Assembly (NCBI GenBank): GCA_016712465.1
Contig: JADJQZ010000001.1
Location: 2,232,001-2,296,000 of the forward strand
Direction: 5' to 3'
DNA length: 64,000 nucleotides
Origin: Candidatus Obscuribacter sp.
GTDB lineage: Bacteria; Cyanobacteriota; Vampirovibrionia; Obscuribacterales; Obscuribacteraceae
In this document: in pieces, positions 50,953-59,998 of the stretch
How positions within the stretch are numbered: the stretch's first letter is position 1
Layout of the letters: each line of letters opens with the position of its first letter
Position numbers and translations under genes: made by a program
The notes under the pieces: generated by a model
What the model saw: only the letters and a program-made list of their open reading frames with translations
Database searches by the model: none
Told to the model about the DNA's origin: nothing

Positions 50953-51456
50953 TTATTTAGTGGCGCCGTCGTAGATGTCTACAACTACACCTTGAACTCT
51001 GTATTTGAAGGCTTCAAGCTCGATCTGGTTGCCCACCTTGATTTTATTGCCGCGAATTACGTAACCGTCTTCAGTTTGCTCGGAATCGTCTTGCACGGTG
51101 ACCAGGAAGTCGTGAGCAATGGCATTGGCAGGGTCGGGAAAAGCCAGGGCTTTCTTACCGTCGGGGCTGAGAAAGGCCACTTGTTTCTGCCAGTGTTCGC
51201 ATTTGACGATGGTCATGGGCGGATGCACCGGCTGGTTGCGAATGGTGATGCTGGCCTTTTGACCGGGGGTGAAAAGGGTGGTGTCCTTGGTTTTGAGACC
51301 GGTTATGAAAACTTCTATGTTTACCCTGGGAGTGCCTTGAATTTTCTGGTTGACTCCGGCATAACCGGCCCTGGCCAGACCTAGACCGAGGACGGCTGTC
51401 AAAGCCCCGGCAAGCAGGCTGACATCGATTAGATTTAGGCGTCTCTTTTGGGTCAT
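50953..51456 (-). CDS. DUF4330-like membrane-anchored protein
   Basis: A 167-aa protein with one N-terminal helix (LIDVSLLAGALTAVLGLG) and a beta-rich domain outside (VNIEVFITGLKTKDTTLFTP). The start NLIDV and the sequence pattern of the domain resemble DUF4330, a family common in Cyanobacteria, though I cannot confirm it without a profile search. Its stop is 7 bp before the start of the O-antigen ligase-like gene, and its start is 3 bp from the next upstream gene, forming a tight operon. Confidence 0.55.
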   Translation of the reverse strand: MTQKRRLNLIDVSLLAGALTAVLGLGLARAGYAGVNQKIQGTPRVNIEVFITGLKTKDTTLFTPGQKASITIRNQPVHPPMTIVKCEHWQKQVAFLSPDGKKALAFPDPANAIAHDFLVTVQDDSEQTEDGYVIRGNKIKVGNQIELEAFKYRVQGVVVDIYDGATK

Positions 51457-51459
51457 GGC

Positions 51460-51720
51460 TTACTCTTTTGCTTTCTTCTTGGCACTTGGTTCGGCTTCTT
51501 TCTCGAAGAATATGGAAACCGCACCGGTTACTCTTCTTACCAGTCGTACCTTTTCATGTTCGACTTCCTGCCCATATTCTAATTCCTCCGCCCCTTTGAT
51601 TCGTAAAAGGTCAAGAAGATGACTCTTTTCTTCGGCACTGAGGGTGAGTTTGCCTGTATGGAAATCGTTGGCCAGCTTGAGCAGGTCCATGGCACTCATC
51701 TCTAACGATATTTCTGGCAT
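51460..51720 (-). CDS. Small acidic-basic protein, function unknown
   Basis: An 86-aa protein: helical N-terminus (MSAMDLLKLANDFHTGKLTL), a Glu-rich middle and a Lys-rich tail (SAKKKAKE). It is the first gene of the operon containing the DUF4330-like and O-antigen ligase-like genes, 3 bp ahead of the former. I recognise no family. It might be a small regulatory or scaffold protein. Confidence 0.55.
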   Translation of the reverse strand: MPEISLEMSAMDLLKLANDFHTGKLTLSAEEKSHLLDLLRIKGAEELEYGQEVEHEKVRLVRRVTGAVSIFFEKEAEPSAKKKAKE

Positions 51721-51908
51721 TGGTTTTCTTGTTTAGAAGAGCTAGCACATATTAGCAGCTTGACCACCGGACGCGCTTTTCAAATTTTTGCAGATATTTT
51801 TGCGGTAAATACGTAGCTTCATGTCGAAGAATTCTCTCAGGAAGATACATCCATACACGTGGCGATGACCGAGTCAAGAAATGCTCTTACCCGAAGGAAT
51901 TTAAGAAA

Positions 51909-52274
51909 ATGGCGCAATTTGAAAATGAAAGCAAGCATGTCGAGAAGGCGAAACTGGATGCTAACCGCGAAGGCGGAGAGAATCACGGCGACAAACTGGT
52001 CAAGGCGGCTTACGGCGATCAGGGCGAACCTGGGATTATGTGTAACGATAATACCCGTGAGCTTTTGCGCCAGAACGAAGCCTTCATCAAGCAGGTCCAG
52101 GAGCAAGCCGAACGTGTAGTGGCCAGCATCATGAAAAGTTTTGACGCTCTGCCCATGGAAAAGCAGGAGCAGTTTGTAAACGGCATTGACCGCAAGAATT
52201 TGAGCAAGCATGATGTGGTTTACCATACTTTTCTGAAAAACTGGGATTCCCGCCAGACTAGCGCCTCTGCCTGA
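51909..52274 (+). CDS. Conserved-looking small cytoplasmic protein
   Basis: A 121-aa hydrophilic protein with GAAGGAA upstream of ATG 51909. The first 50 residues are polar, then come two helices (NEAFIKQVQEQAERVVASIM and MEKQEQFVNGI) and HDVVYHTFLKNW at the end. No motif indicates a function. It is convergent with the heptose-kinase-like gene. Confidence 0.55.
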   Translation: MAQFENESKHVEKAKLDANREGGENHGDKLVKAAYGDQGEPGIMCNDNTRELLRQNEAFIKQVQEQAERVVASIMKSFDALPMEKQEQFVNGIDRKNLSKHDVVYHTFLKNWDSRQTSASA

Positions 52275-52296
52275 GGCTTACAGCAGAGTCACTGCC

Positions 52297-54045
52297 TCAG
52301 TCGGGCAAATTGAGTTTTTCAAGATGCTCGAGCATTTCTTTCTGGCTGGTGACGGCTGTGCCTGGTTTTCTTACGACAATGGAAGCGGCCAGGTTTCCTA
52401 GAGCCATCGCTTCTTCCATGCTGGCACCGGAAGTGAGCGCCAGGGCCATTGTGGCAACAACGGTGTCACCTGCGCCGGTGACGTCGAAGACCTCCGAGCG
52501 GTTGAACGCCGGAATTTCAAACATGGGTTTGCCCTTCTGGAAGAGCACCATGCCCTCGCCGCCGCGGGTGACGAGCAAGGCTTTAACTCCCGACTTATTG
52601 AGTAGAATTTCGCCCAGCTTCTCCAGGGCTTCTCTGGAATTGATTTCCATCTGGGCATAAGCTTCCGCATCAGGCTGATTGGGAGTCATCAAGGTACAGT
52701 CCTGGAAGCGCTGGAAATCACCCTGAGCGTCAACTATGACCATCAAGTCTTTTTCTTTAGCCATTTTCTTGACGGCGGCGATGACACCATCGGTAATGAC
52801 ACCGGCTTTATAGTCGGAGAGAATGATGGCGTGTGTTTCAACGTTTTGAGCGTTGTTTATCTTTTCAATGAGAGCGGCTTCCGACTCTCGCGAGATCGGT
52901 TCGTGGCTGATTCTGTCGATGCGCAGTAGTTGCTGCATCAGGCTGTGAGATTTAGAGATGATGCGGGTTTTGACCGTGGTCGGTCGGGTTTTGTCTTTGA
53001 CCAGGTCATGGGTAATGCCATGGGCTTCCAGGCATTTGGCCAGGCTGTCGGCAAAGCCGTCTTCGCCGCAGATCCCGATGGCGTGACATTTACCGCCCAG
53101 GGCTGTGACATTATGGGCGGTGTTGGCGGCACCACCGGGAATGTGTTCGGTTGAGACATGCTCCAGTATCAGTACCGGCGCTTCCCTGGATATACGTTCG
53201 GGTTTGCCCTCCAGGAGGCGATCGATGAGAAGGTCTCCCACTACCGTCACTGCGCCGCCGCTCAAGTTGATAATGCGGGTTTTCAGACGGTTTCTGGAAA
53301 GCGGGCTCATCATTGGAACCGCGGATTTTACGCCTAAATCAGTTGGATGCACTCTCTCCAATTCCTTAAATAGCTGCTTGCCGAGCTGGTTGTCAGGGTC
53401 TATGCCCAGGGCAAAGAGGGTAGACTTCTTTGCTTCCTCAATATAGCGTAAATGTTGGTAGAGACGTGCTAGATGAAGCGCATTTGAAAGAGCGTCCGTG
53501 GGTGAAAGGGAATTAGTGAGATTTTCTCTGGCCCTGGCAAGACCGGCCCTTTCAGCGCTTGTGAGCTTGTCGTCGTCGGTTATATGGGTCTGAAGAATCA
53601 AATCGGTAATTTGAGGTTTCAAATTATTTAGTCTCAGTTCGCTCTTTTCTCCTTCAAATTCCGATTTTCTAAGCTGAAAATGCTGCCTCAACCCGATGGG
53701 GAAAAAGAGACCGGGATTGGCGGAAGGATTCAGGTCGCTGTCATTGCCGGCGAGGGTGAACTCTTGGCGGGTCCTGATTTCATCTTTCTTTTCCGGTTCG
53801 ATGTGTCGACTGAGTCCGCCGGTTTCAATTTTGCGAGTGAGAAAGGCTCTCTTTTCGCTTTCCTCTTTCAGACCACTGCCGCTGACCTCCACCTGCAAGT
53901 TGCCGGAGAGCTTGTGCGAACCGGGCTCTCTCGCTTCGGGCGCCAGGCGTTCATTGGCCTTGAGAAGCGCCTCTTCCGCCTGTGTTTTAGCGGACAGCTC
54001 TTCGGAGTTGTCGCTATTGTTTGGCTGGTTGTGGGAATGGACCAT
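52297..54045 (-). CDS. PfkB-family heptose-7-phosphate kinase-like protein with N-terminal extension
   Basis: A 582-aa protein. Residues from about 260 to the end match the RfaE/HldE domain I (D-glycero-beta-D-manno-heptose-7-phosphate kinase): VVGDLLIDRLLEG, PGGAANTAHNVTALGG, ILSDYKAGVITDG, TPNQPDAEAY, and FDVTGAGDTVVATMAL with the catalytic Asp. The N-terminal 250 residues are unusual: a charged disordered part and a TPR-like pair of helices (DALSNALHLARLYQHLRYIE). No nucleotidyltransferase domain is fused at the C-terminus, unlike HldE. It would act in ADP-heptose synthesis, consistent with an LPS-like surface. Confidence 0.82.
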   Translation of the reverse strand: MVHSHNQPNNSDNSEELSAKTQAEEALLKANERLAPEAREPGSHKLSGNLQVEVSGSGLKEESEKRAFLTRKIETGGLSRHIEPEKKDEIRTRQEFTLAGNDSDLNPSANPGLFFPIGLRQHFQLRKSEFEGEKSELRLNNLKPQITDLILQTHITDDDKLTSAERAGLARARENLTNSLSPTDALSNALHLARLYQHLRYIEEAKKSTLFALGIDPDNQLGKQLFKELERVHPTDLGVKSAVPMMSPLSRNRLKTRIINLSGGAVTVVGDLLIDRLLEGKPERISREAPVLILEHVSTEHIPGGAANTAHNVTALGGKCHAIGICGEDGFADSLAKCLEAHGITHDLVKDKTRPTTVKTRIISKSHSLMQQLLRIDRISHEPISRESEAALIEKINNAQNVETHAIILSDYKAGVITDGVIAAVKKMAKEKDLMVIVDAQGDFQRFQDCTLMTPNQPDAEAYAQMEINSREALEKLGEILLNKSGVKALLVTRGGEGMVLFQKGKPMFEIPAFNRSEVFDVTGAGDTVVATMALALTSGASMEEAMALGNLAASIVVRKPGTAVTSQKEMLEHLEKLNLPD

Positions 54046-54109
54046 GGGTTTTCAAGAATCACTTTCTACAATGGCATTATAAGTGGCGGAGCGGTGCTAA
54101 AATAGCCCC

Positions 54110-54643
54110 ATGACTAAAGTCTTGTATCGTGAGTTTTTTGCCCTTGTGGCGCTTCTCTGGTCGGCCTGTCCCCTGGTTTTAGCGGAAGAGCCGCAGTTGA
54201 AGCCGGCTATCAAAAATTCTGCCGGTGGCGGCGGACAACCGATTGCTCTCAGTGCCAGTCATGTTCGAAAGGATGTCGGTGCCGCTAAGAAAATGGCGGC
54301 CTTGCGATGGTTCGACAAAATGGCGCTGGCTGATCCGCAACTTGTGGAGTCAATCACCGCCTATTCCTCTTCTGCCTCAATACTGGCTCGTCATCCTCAT
54401 TTAGATAAAATTGCCGAAGCCGATCCTTATCTCTGCCGTCGATTGACCCGGTGGCGCGGTGCCGCCCGAGTTCTGGCCAGGAATCCGAAGGCCTACAAAG
54501 TGGTGGCAAGAGATCCCGAGGGTATATATCGGGCCATCAAAAATGACAGATCTTATGCCAAGCTGCTCTCTAAAAACCCCTATTTCAATCAGATGGTGGT
54601 AGAAAACCCGGAGCTGGGCAGAGTATTGTCGCGCTACATGTGA
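54110..54643 (+). CDS. Exported protein with repeated DP/NP helical units
   Basis: A 177-aa protein with a signal peptide (FFALVALLWSACPLVLA-EE) followed, after a Gly-rich linker, by repeated short units such as MALADPQLVESITAY, ILARHPHLDKIAEADPYL, VLARNPKAYKVVARDPEG and LLSKNPYFNQMVVENPEL. The regular xLxxxP periodicity suggests a stacked helical solenoid. The next gene starts within the stop codon (TGATG at 54641), so the two are coupled. No family is recognised. Confidence 0.6.
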   Translation: MTKVLYREFFALVALLWSACPLVLAEEPQLKPAIKNSAGGGGQPIALSASHVRKDVGAAKKMAALRWFDKMALADPQLVESITAYSSSASILARHPHLDKIAEADPYLCRRLTRWRGAARVLARNPKAYKVVARDPEGIYRAIKNDRSYAKLLSKNPYFNQMVVENPELGRVLSRYM

Positions 54644-55437
54644 TGGCGGAAGCGTTCAGTCAGAGCCTCTGGGCTCCCCTTTTGATTGGTCTGGCCACTG
54701 GTCTTCTGTCGGGTACCTTTGGTGTCGGCGGCGGTATCGTGGCTACCCCCCTTTTGAGACTTTGTCTGGGACTTTCCCCCCAGGTGGCTGTGGGAACAAC
54801 TCTGGCTGTAATTTTGCCCACCTCCCTCACTGGTGTAATCAACTATTATCGTAAGAACTTTGTGGACACGCGACTGGCTTTACGGCTGGCTTTGCCTTCG
54901 GCCCTGGCCGGTTATCTGGGCGCCCGCTTGACTGATGCCGTAAGCGGCTCTTTTCTGATGGTGGCTTTCGCTTTGCTTATAGCCCTGGCCGGCTTTGATT
55001 TATTGACGGGCTTTAGCGAGAAATTGAAGAAGAAGGCCGCCGGTGAGACCTACGAAAGCCCGCCCTGGTCAAGGGTTTTGCCGGTGGGACTTTTGGCCGG
55101 TTTTCTCTCGGGCTTTTTTGGTGTGGGCGGGGGTTTTGTCATGATTCCTATTTTTATTGCTTATTTTTCCATGCCCCTGAAACTGGCCCTCGGTACTTCG
55201 CTTTTGACCGTGGCCTTTATTGCCGTGCCCGGCATCCTTACTCACTTTATGCTCAATCATGTGCGCCCGGATCTGACCCTGCTTTTGGTTTCAGGGGCGG
55301 TGCCCGGCTCCTATCTGGGTAGTCGCCTGGCTATAATTATTAAAGACAATCTACTGCGCAAAGCTTTTGCCTTGATTATGCTGTTTATTGCCGGGCAGAT
55401 GGTTTTTAGCGAACTTCCGAAACTGGGGAACCATTGA
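54643..55437 (+). CDS. TauE/SafE family sulfite/organic anion permease
   Basis: A membrane protein of 264 aa with about eight helices and the duplicated family motif: GLATGLLSGTFGVGGGIVATP in the first half, LLAGFLSGFFGVGGGFVMIP in the second (each followed by VGTTLAVI and LGTSLLTV). Family members export sulfite, sulfoacetate, taurine or related anions. ATG 54643 overlaps the preceding stop; a GTG at 54640 is also in frame. Neighbours do not indicate the substrate. Confidence 0.87.
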   Translation: MAEAFSQSLWAPLLIGLATGLLSGTFGVGGGIVATPLLRLCLGLSPQVAVGTTLAVILPTSLTGVINYYRKNFVDTRLALRLALPSALAGYLGARLTDAVSGSFLMVAFALLIALAGFDLLTGFSEKLKKKAAGETYESPPWSRVLPVGLLAGFLSGFFGVGGGFVMIPIFIAYFSMPLKLALGTSLLTVAFIAVPGILTHFMLNHVRPDLTLLLVSGAVPGSYLGSRLAIIIKDNLLRKAFALIMLFIAGQMVFSELPKLGNH

Positions 55438-55462
55438 CTTGCTTCATATTCGACTGATTGAA

Positions 55463-56044
55463 ATGGAAGCGGAGAAGCTAGCCAGAGAAGAGGCTGAACG
55501 TGCCTTGAAAGGCGGCGAAAAGCAACTTCCCCATGAATGCGAGCTCATTAAGTGCCACATCGAGGAAGAGGTGGGCTTGAAGTTGGCTCAGTCCTGTGCC
55601 TCAGACTTCCGCGGCTGGCTTACCTACCGGCGTCTCAACGGCGATCTAGTGATCATTCGCGGGCGAGCTTTCCAGGAAGCTTCCTCTTTCATGTTCGGTG
55701 CTGGTAAGTGGAAAGCCGGTTTGGACGTACCCTTCGGTCTTGATACCGTGCGGGAGCGCCAGCGTGGCTTTGACGTTTCACCGCCCCAGGCCCTCGATCA
55801 CCTCATGGTCAATTTCGGCATGGGCAAGAGCAGCAGGGTTTTTCTCTGGTACGGCGAAAATATTGCGCCTTACAGACTGATTTTTGAGGAAGAACTGCAG
55901 GAGATACAGGATCTGCCTGTGGGCGAGAGCCCCCAGAAGAATCTCATGGAAGCCTTGAGTGAAGGCATGGGTTGGATATTGAATAAGCCCAGGGAATTGA
56001 CCCTGCCCGAGTACATAAAGCAACTGAAGCCGAAGCCCTGCTAA
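55463..56044 (+). CDS. Cytoplasmic protein of unknown function
   Basis: A 193-aa protein. ATG 55463 gives MEAEKLAREEAERALKGGEK, a natural helical N-terminus; the frame is open further upstream into the permease gene but that part overlaps it. The middle has a beta-rich region (WLTYRRLNGDLVIIRGRAF) with two Cys residues (LPHECELIKCH) before it, and KSSRVFLWYGENIAPYRLIF. No motif identifies a family. Confidence 0.5.
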   Translation: MEAEKLAREEAERALKGGEKQLPHECELIKCHIEEEVGLKLAQSCASDFRGWLTYRRLNGDLVIIRGRAFQEASSFMFGAGKWKAGLDVPFGLDTVRERQRGFDVSPPQALDHLMVNFGMGKSSRVFLWYGENIAPYRLIFEEELQEIQDLPVGESPQKNLMEALSEGMGWILNKPRELTLPEYIKQLKPKPC

Positions 56045-56131
56045 GCCCGCTCTTTGCTCTGGTTTGTGGGTGATAAGCCGAGCTGAGCCTCAGTTCAGGT
56101 TTCAAAGTTGTTTCTCAATTATCATAATCCC

Positions 56132-57640
56132 ATGGGTGGAAAGTTCTTTGGCTTCATGAACCTCAAGGGTGCCGGTAGGGCAGTGTTTCCTGCCAGTCTG
56201 GTGGCCTTTATTTTGACCGGGATTTGTCTCGATAGGCTTATCTTTCCGCTTCTGGAAGATCACAAAATATTCTGGGGTGCAGCCTGGTCTGATGACGAGA
56301 AGAAACTCTTCAAGCTCAATTGTCTGAGGAACTGGGCGTCCAGTCAGGACCCACTCTTCCGCAATCACCTGATTCAGCCCCTGGCAGAGAAAGAGCGGCG
56401 CGGACCGCGAATACTGGTCATGGGTGATTCTTTCGTCTGGGGCGATGGTTATCGAAACATCAACGATCTGTGGTGGCGGCAGCTCAGTCGGCAACTGGCG
56501 TCCCGTGGATTCAGGAACGTGGAAGTGCTGGCGGCTGGTTATCCGGGCTTTTCCACCTCTCTGGAAACGAAGGCGGCGCGCCGTTTGATTAGAAGTCTCA
56601 AACCTGATTTGATCGTTTTTGGTTATACGGAAAACGATGCCGATGAGGGACTTGTGAAGCAGAATGCTGCCGTCTCCATCTCACGAGCTTCCGGCGTGTT
56701 CAAACGTATCTTGCCGAATCTCTGCATTTATATTGACCGACAGATCTTCTCTCGCTGGAAGAGTTTCTCCAGTCTGGAGACCGCCAACGAGGAAAAGAAA
56801 AATCAGCAGTGGGAGTTTCAACTTCTGGACGGTGAAAATTTTGCGCGCTTCAAAGGCACCGTGGCCGACATGGGTCAGCTTCTTAAGGAGAGCGGGGTGC
56901 CGGGATTTGTCATCAGCCTGCCTAAGTCGCCGGATGCTCAGTATTATGAGGCTTGTTTCGAGCCGGTTAAACCGCTCTTCTCGGAAGCTGCCGTGCCTTT
57001 CCTTGATCTGTCGCGACCTCTGAAAGGTTGGTACGGGGAAGCTTTGCCCACGGTGCTTGCCCTGAATCCCCTGGCTCTGGTCAATCCCGGCAGTTTCCTG
57101 CATATAAGCCCTGCCAATTCACATCCCAGCGCTGCCCTCACTCATTTTTACGGGCGGCAGGCGGCGGATTTTATTGAAAAGAATTACCGGCATATCTTAG
57201 GGACGAAGGTAGAACCTGTGCCTGAGCCGACTCTCTCCATCAATGATTGCATGCCGATTTTTGCCGGCGGCACCCGCACCAGGTCCGGTGTGGAATTTTC
57301 CTTTCCTGATCCTTCCCTGCTTCTAAAGATGCCAGGACGCAAGCCCTTTGTGCAGTTCAATCTGGAAAATCCACTGCCTTTGAAGAAGATTCTGATAAAG
57401 TCAGCAGGTCCGGTACCAACCGCCTGCACTCTCTATGTCACTACTATTAATGCCGCTGTGGGCTTCGACACCGGCAAGACCCTGGTCTTTGAAGGAAGAC
57501 CCGGGGCCGCCGGGCAGTTTGAAGTGGATTTGAGTGCCGTTAAGGAACCCGTCAATACGGTAGGCATTAGTGCCAGTTATGCCGGAGCACCGGGCGCTAA
57601 AGCGGCAGAACGTATGCTGCAATTGGAATTTACAAGGTAA
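56132..57640 (+). CDS. Membrane-anchored SGNH hydrolase-like protein
   Basis: About 502 aa. One N-terminal helix (RAVFPASLVAFILTGICLD) anchors an SGNH/GDSL-type domain: VMGDSFVWGDG (block I Ser), LAAGYPGFST (block II Gly), FGYTENDADEG (block III Asn) and NSHPSAALTHF (block V His). A C-terminal beta-rich domain of about 130 residues follows. Similar proteins modify polysaccharides, for example by removing or adding acetyl groups. Starts at 56108, 56132 and 56156 are all in frame; I prefer 56132. Possible ties to the surface polysaccharide genes nearby are inference. Confidence 0.75.
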   Translation: MGGKFFGFMNLKGAGRAVFPASLVAFILTGICLDRLIFPLLEDHKIFWGAAWSDDEKKLFKLNCLRNWASSQDPLFRNHLIQPLAEKERRGPRILVMGDSFVWGDGYRNINDLWWRQLSRQLASRGFRNVEVLAAGYPGFSTSLETKAARRLIRSLKPDLIVFGYTENDADEGLVKQNAAVSISRASGVFKRILPNLCIYIDRQIFSRWKSFSSLETANEEKKNQQWEFQLLDGENFARFKGTVADMGQLLKESGVPGFVISLPKSPDAQYYEACFEPVKPLFSEAAVPFLDLSRPLKGWYGEALPTVLALNPLALVNPGSFLHISPANSHPSAALTHFYGRQAADFIEKNYRHILGTKVEPVPEPTLSINDCMPIFAGGTRTRSGVEFSFPDPSLLLKMPGRKPFVQFNLENPLPLKKILIKSAGPVPTACTLYVTTINAAVGFDTGKTLVFEGRPGAAGQFEVDLSAVKEPVNTVGISASYAGAPGAKAAERMLQLEFTR

Positions 57641-57641
57641 A

Positions 57642-58463
57642 TCAGGCTTTGTCCAATTCTGCCGCTTTCTCTTTGATCTTGATGGTTTCACCTGCTTGCG
57701 CTTCTTCCTGGCGTTTCAGAAGTTTGGATGCGCCTTTGGCCAGGTCCATGAACTCGATGGGAATGGGGAAGATCAAGGTGGAGTTTTTCTCGGCAGAGAC
57801 TTCTACCATGGTTTGCAGTTGTCTCAGTTGCATGGCGCCCGGTGTGCCTGAGATAACTTCCGCTGCCTGAGCCAGTTTCTCCGCGGCCTGATGTTCACCT
57901 TCGGCGGCTACGATTTTGGCTCTTCTTTCACGTTCCGCTTCCGCCTGCTTGGCCATGGCCCTTTGCATTGAAACCGGAATTTCCACATCTTTGACTTCTA
58001 CGGCACTGACCTTTATGCCCCAGCCTTCCGTCTGTCTGTCGATGATGGCCGAGAGCTTGGCATTGATGGCATCCCTCTCTGTTAAAAGCTCATCTAATTC
58101 GTGTTGACCGAGGATGCTGCGCAGCGTGGTCTGGGCAATCTGCATGGTGGCAGCCAGGGGATCTTCGATTTTGGTTACGGCTTTGAAGGCGTCATCTACC
58201 TGGAAGAAGCAGACGGCTGCAGTTTTGACGGAGACGTTGTCTTTGGTGATGATTTCCTGCATGGGTATAGGCATAGTCATAATGCGCAGGTCGACTTTTT
58301 TAGATTGCTGAAAGATGGGCCAGACAAACTGCAGCCCCGGACCTTTGACTCCGTCTGCACGGCCGAGGGTGAAGACAACTATCTTTTCGTACTCTTTGAT
58401 TACCTTCAGAGCGCTGAGGGTGTAGGCCAACAGGAAAACCAGGAAACCCAGCATGCCTTCCAT
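57642..58463 (-). CDS. Stomatin-like SPFH/Band 7 protein
   Basis: A 273-aa protein starting at ATG 58463, preceded by GGAAGG. The frame is open further upstream but there overlaps rsmB. One N-terminal helix (GMLGFLVFLLAYTLSALKVI) is followed by the Band 7 domain: EYEKIVVFTLGRADGVKGPG, MQEIITKDNVSVKTAAVCFF and ILGQHELDELLTERDAINAK, then a coiled coil (RAMAKQAEAERERRAKIVAA). This is the slipin/stomatin group, oligomeric proteins that scaffold membrane microdomains and often pair with an NfeD partner; no nfeD is present here. Confidence 0.88.
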   Translation of the reverse strand: MEGMLGFLVFLLAYTLSALKVIKEYEKIVVFTLGRADGVKGPGLQFVWPIFQQSKKVDLRIMTMPIPMQEIITKDNVSVKTAAVCFFQVDDAFKAVTKIEDPLAATMQIAQTTLRSILGQHELDELLTERDAINAKLSAIIDRQTEGWGIKVSAVEVKDVEIPVSMQRAMAKQAEAERERRAKIVAAEGEHQAAEKLAQAAEVISGTPGAMQLRQLQTMVEVSAEKNSTLIFPIPIEFMDLAKGASKLLKRQEEAQAGETIKIKEKAAELDKA

Positions 58464-58501
58464 ATTATTTACCTTCCTTAGATTTGCTCCCGCGACTTTC
58501 T

Positions 58502-59998
58502 CTAGATTATATCGCCCCCCGGCTCCTGCTCGTGCAAGGTTTCGGGGAGGTCGGCCGACTTTCGCAGTCTGGCAATGTAAAAGCCTTGCGGGGCCTGTCT
58601 GGAGGGCAGGAACATCACCTGGCCGCTGTGGGCTTCCTCTGCCAGATTCCACTTATCAACCAGGTCTGGAGGGAAGGCGTCTGAAAGGTCTTCCAACTGG
58701 AAGTCCCTATGTTCTGCCAGGAACTGCGCCACAATCTGAGGACCTTCTTCCTTTTCGATGGAGCAGGTGGAATAGACCAGTAAGCCGCCCGGTCTTACCA
58801 GTTTGGCGGCGTTATTGAGGAGTGCCGTCTGCAACCTGGTCAGTTTCTCCAGATCCGACTCGAGGCGGTTCAGCCTTAAGTCTGAGCGTTTGGCGATAAC
58901 GCCGGTACCTGAGCAAGGCGCATCCACCAGCACTCGGTCGGCTCCCCCTTCGAACTTGAAGAAGCGACCGTCTGCCTGTCTGGTTTCGATATTGCGAAGA
59001 CCCAGTCTCAGTCTGGTTTCCCGCAAGAGCTTCAGTCTGCTGTCGTGAATGTCTACGGCAATGATGCGCCCTTTGCCTTCCATATGTTCGGCCATATTCA
59101 TGGTCTTGCCGCCCGGTGCGGCGCAAAGATCGATGATGGTTTCACCGGGGGCTGCTTGCACCACCTGGGAAACAAAGGCTGCTGCTTCGTCTTGCACGGT
59201 GAAGATACCTTCGGCGAAGCCTGGAAAATCTTCCAGCTTGGGTCTGTCCTTGCCTTTGCTTTCGACAATCAGGCAGGTGGGCACAAGTTCCGAAACCCGA
59301 GTTTTGATGCCTTTCTTGAGCAAGATTGCGGCCATGGCCTCGGTTTCAATGGCTAAACTATTGACGCGCAAGGTCAGGGCCGGGGCCACCTGGCAATGCT
59401 TGAGCAGGCTCAGGGTTTCGCTCTCACCGTAGGCATTGAGCCAGCGCACCACCAGCCAGTGGGGCATGGAATATTGTCTGGCCAGTTTGAGGGAGTTTTC
59501 TTCCTCTCTCTCCAGGTCTGCTTTACCTGCCTTATGAGGATTTCTCAGATAGGCCCTGAGGATGCCTGTTACGAACTTGACGATACCCTCGTGTCCGACC
59601 AATCTTGCGATATCGCCGGCGGTATCAAGAACGGCGCTCTCGGGAATGTCGGACATTTCGTTCAACTGAAAAATGGCCACGCGCAAGAGATTGAGCACCG
59701 GTGGGCGGATTTTTTCCAGGGGCTGGCTGGCCAGAGCTCTCAGTTCTTGATCGATGGCTTCGCGCTGCCTCAACACGCCCAGTACCAGAGCCGTAGTGAA
59801 GGCTCTGTCCCGTGCTTCCATGTCCGACTTATCGAGGGCATGGTCGAGAGCCAGGTTGGCATAGGCGCCGCTTACATCGATACGGGTCAAAATCTCGACG
59901 GCGATTTTGCGTGCTTTGACGCCTTTTTTGTTGCCTCTGGCGCCGCGATTTGCCCTGGCAGCCGTTGCCTTCTTCTCATCCAAGCTGTTCTTCTCCAC
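58502..59998 (-). CDS. rsmB: 16S rRNA (cytosine(967)-C(5))-methyltransferase
   Basis: A 498-aa RsmB. The N-terminal domain is NusB-like (ARKIAVEILTRIDVSGAYAN), the C-terminal one is a SAM-dependent m5C methyltransferase: DLCAAPGGKTMNMAEHMEG (SAM-binding), VLVDAPCSGTGVIAKR (motif IV, PC) and LVYSTCSIEKEEG (motif VI, TC). The two catalytic cysteines are present. A basic tail of about 25 residues precedes the NusB domain. The start lies within the fmt 3' end (22-base overlap), so fmt and rsmB are translated together, as in many bacteria. Confidence 0.93.
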   Translation of the reverse strand: MEKNSLDEKKATAARANRGARGNKKGVKARKIAVEILTRIDVSGAYANLALDHALDKSDMEARDRAFTTALVLGVLRQREAIDQELRALASQPLEKIRPPVLNLLRVAIFQLNEMSDIPESAVLDTAGDIARLVGHEGIVKFVTGILRAYLRNPHKAGKADLEREEENSLKLARQYSMPHWLVVRWLNAYGESETLSLLKHCQVAPALTLRVNSLAIETEAMAAILLKKGIKTRVSELVPTCLIVESKGKDRPKLEDFPGFAEGIFTVQDEAAAFVSQVVQAAPGETIIDLCAAPGGKTMNMAEHMEGKGRIIAVDIHDSRLKLLRETRLRLGLRNIETRQADGRFFKFEGGADRVLVDAPCSGTGVIAKRSDLRLNRLESDLEKLTRLQTALLNNAAKLVRPGGLLVYSTCSIEKEEGPQIVAQFLAEHRDFQLEDLSDAFPPDLVDKWNLAEEAHSGQVMFLPSRQAPQGFYIARLRKSADLPETLHEQEPGGDII

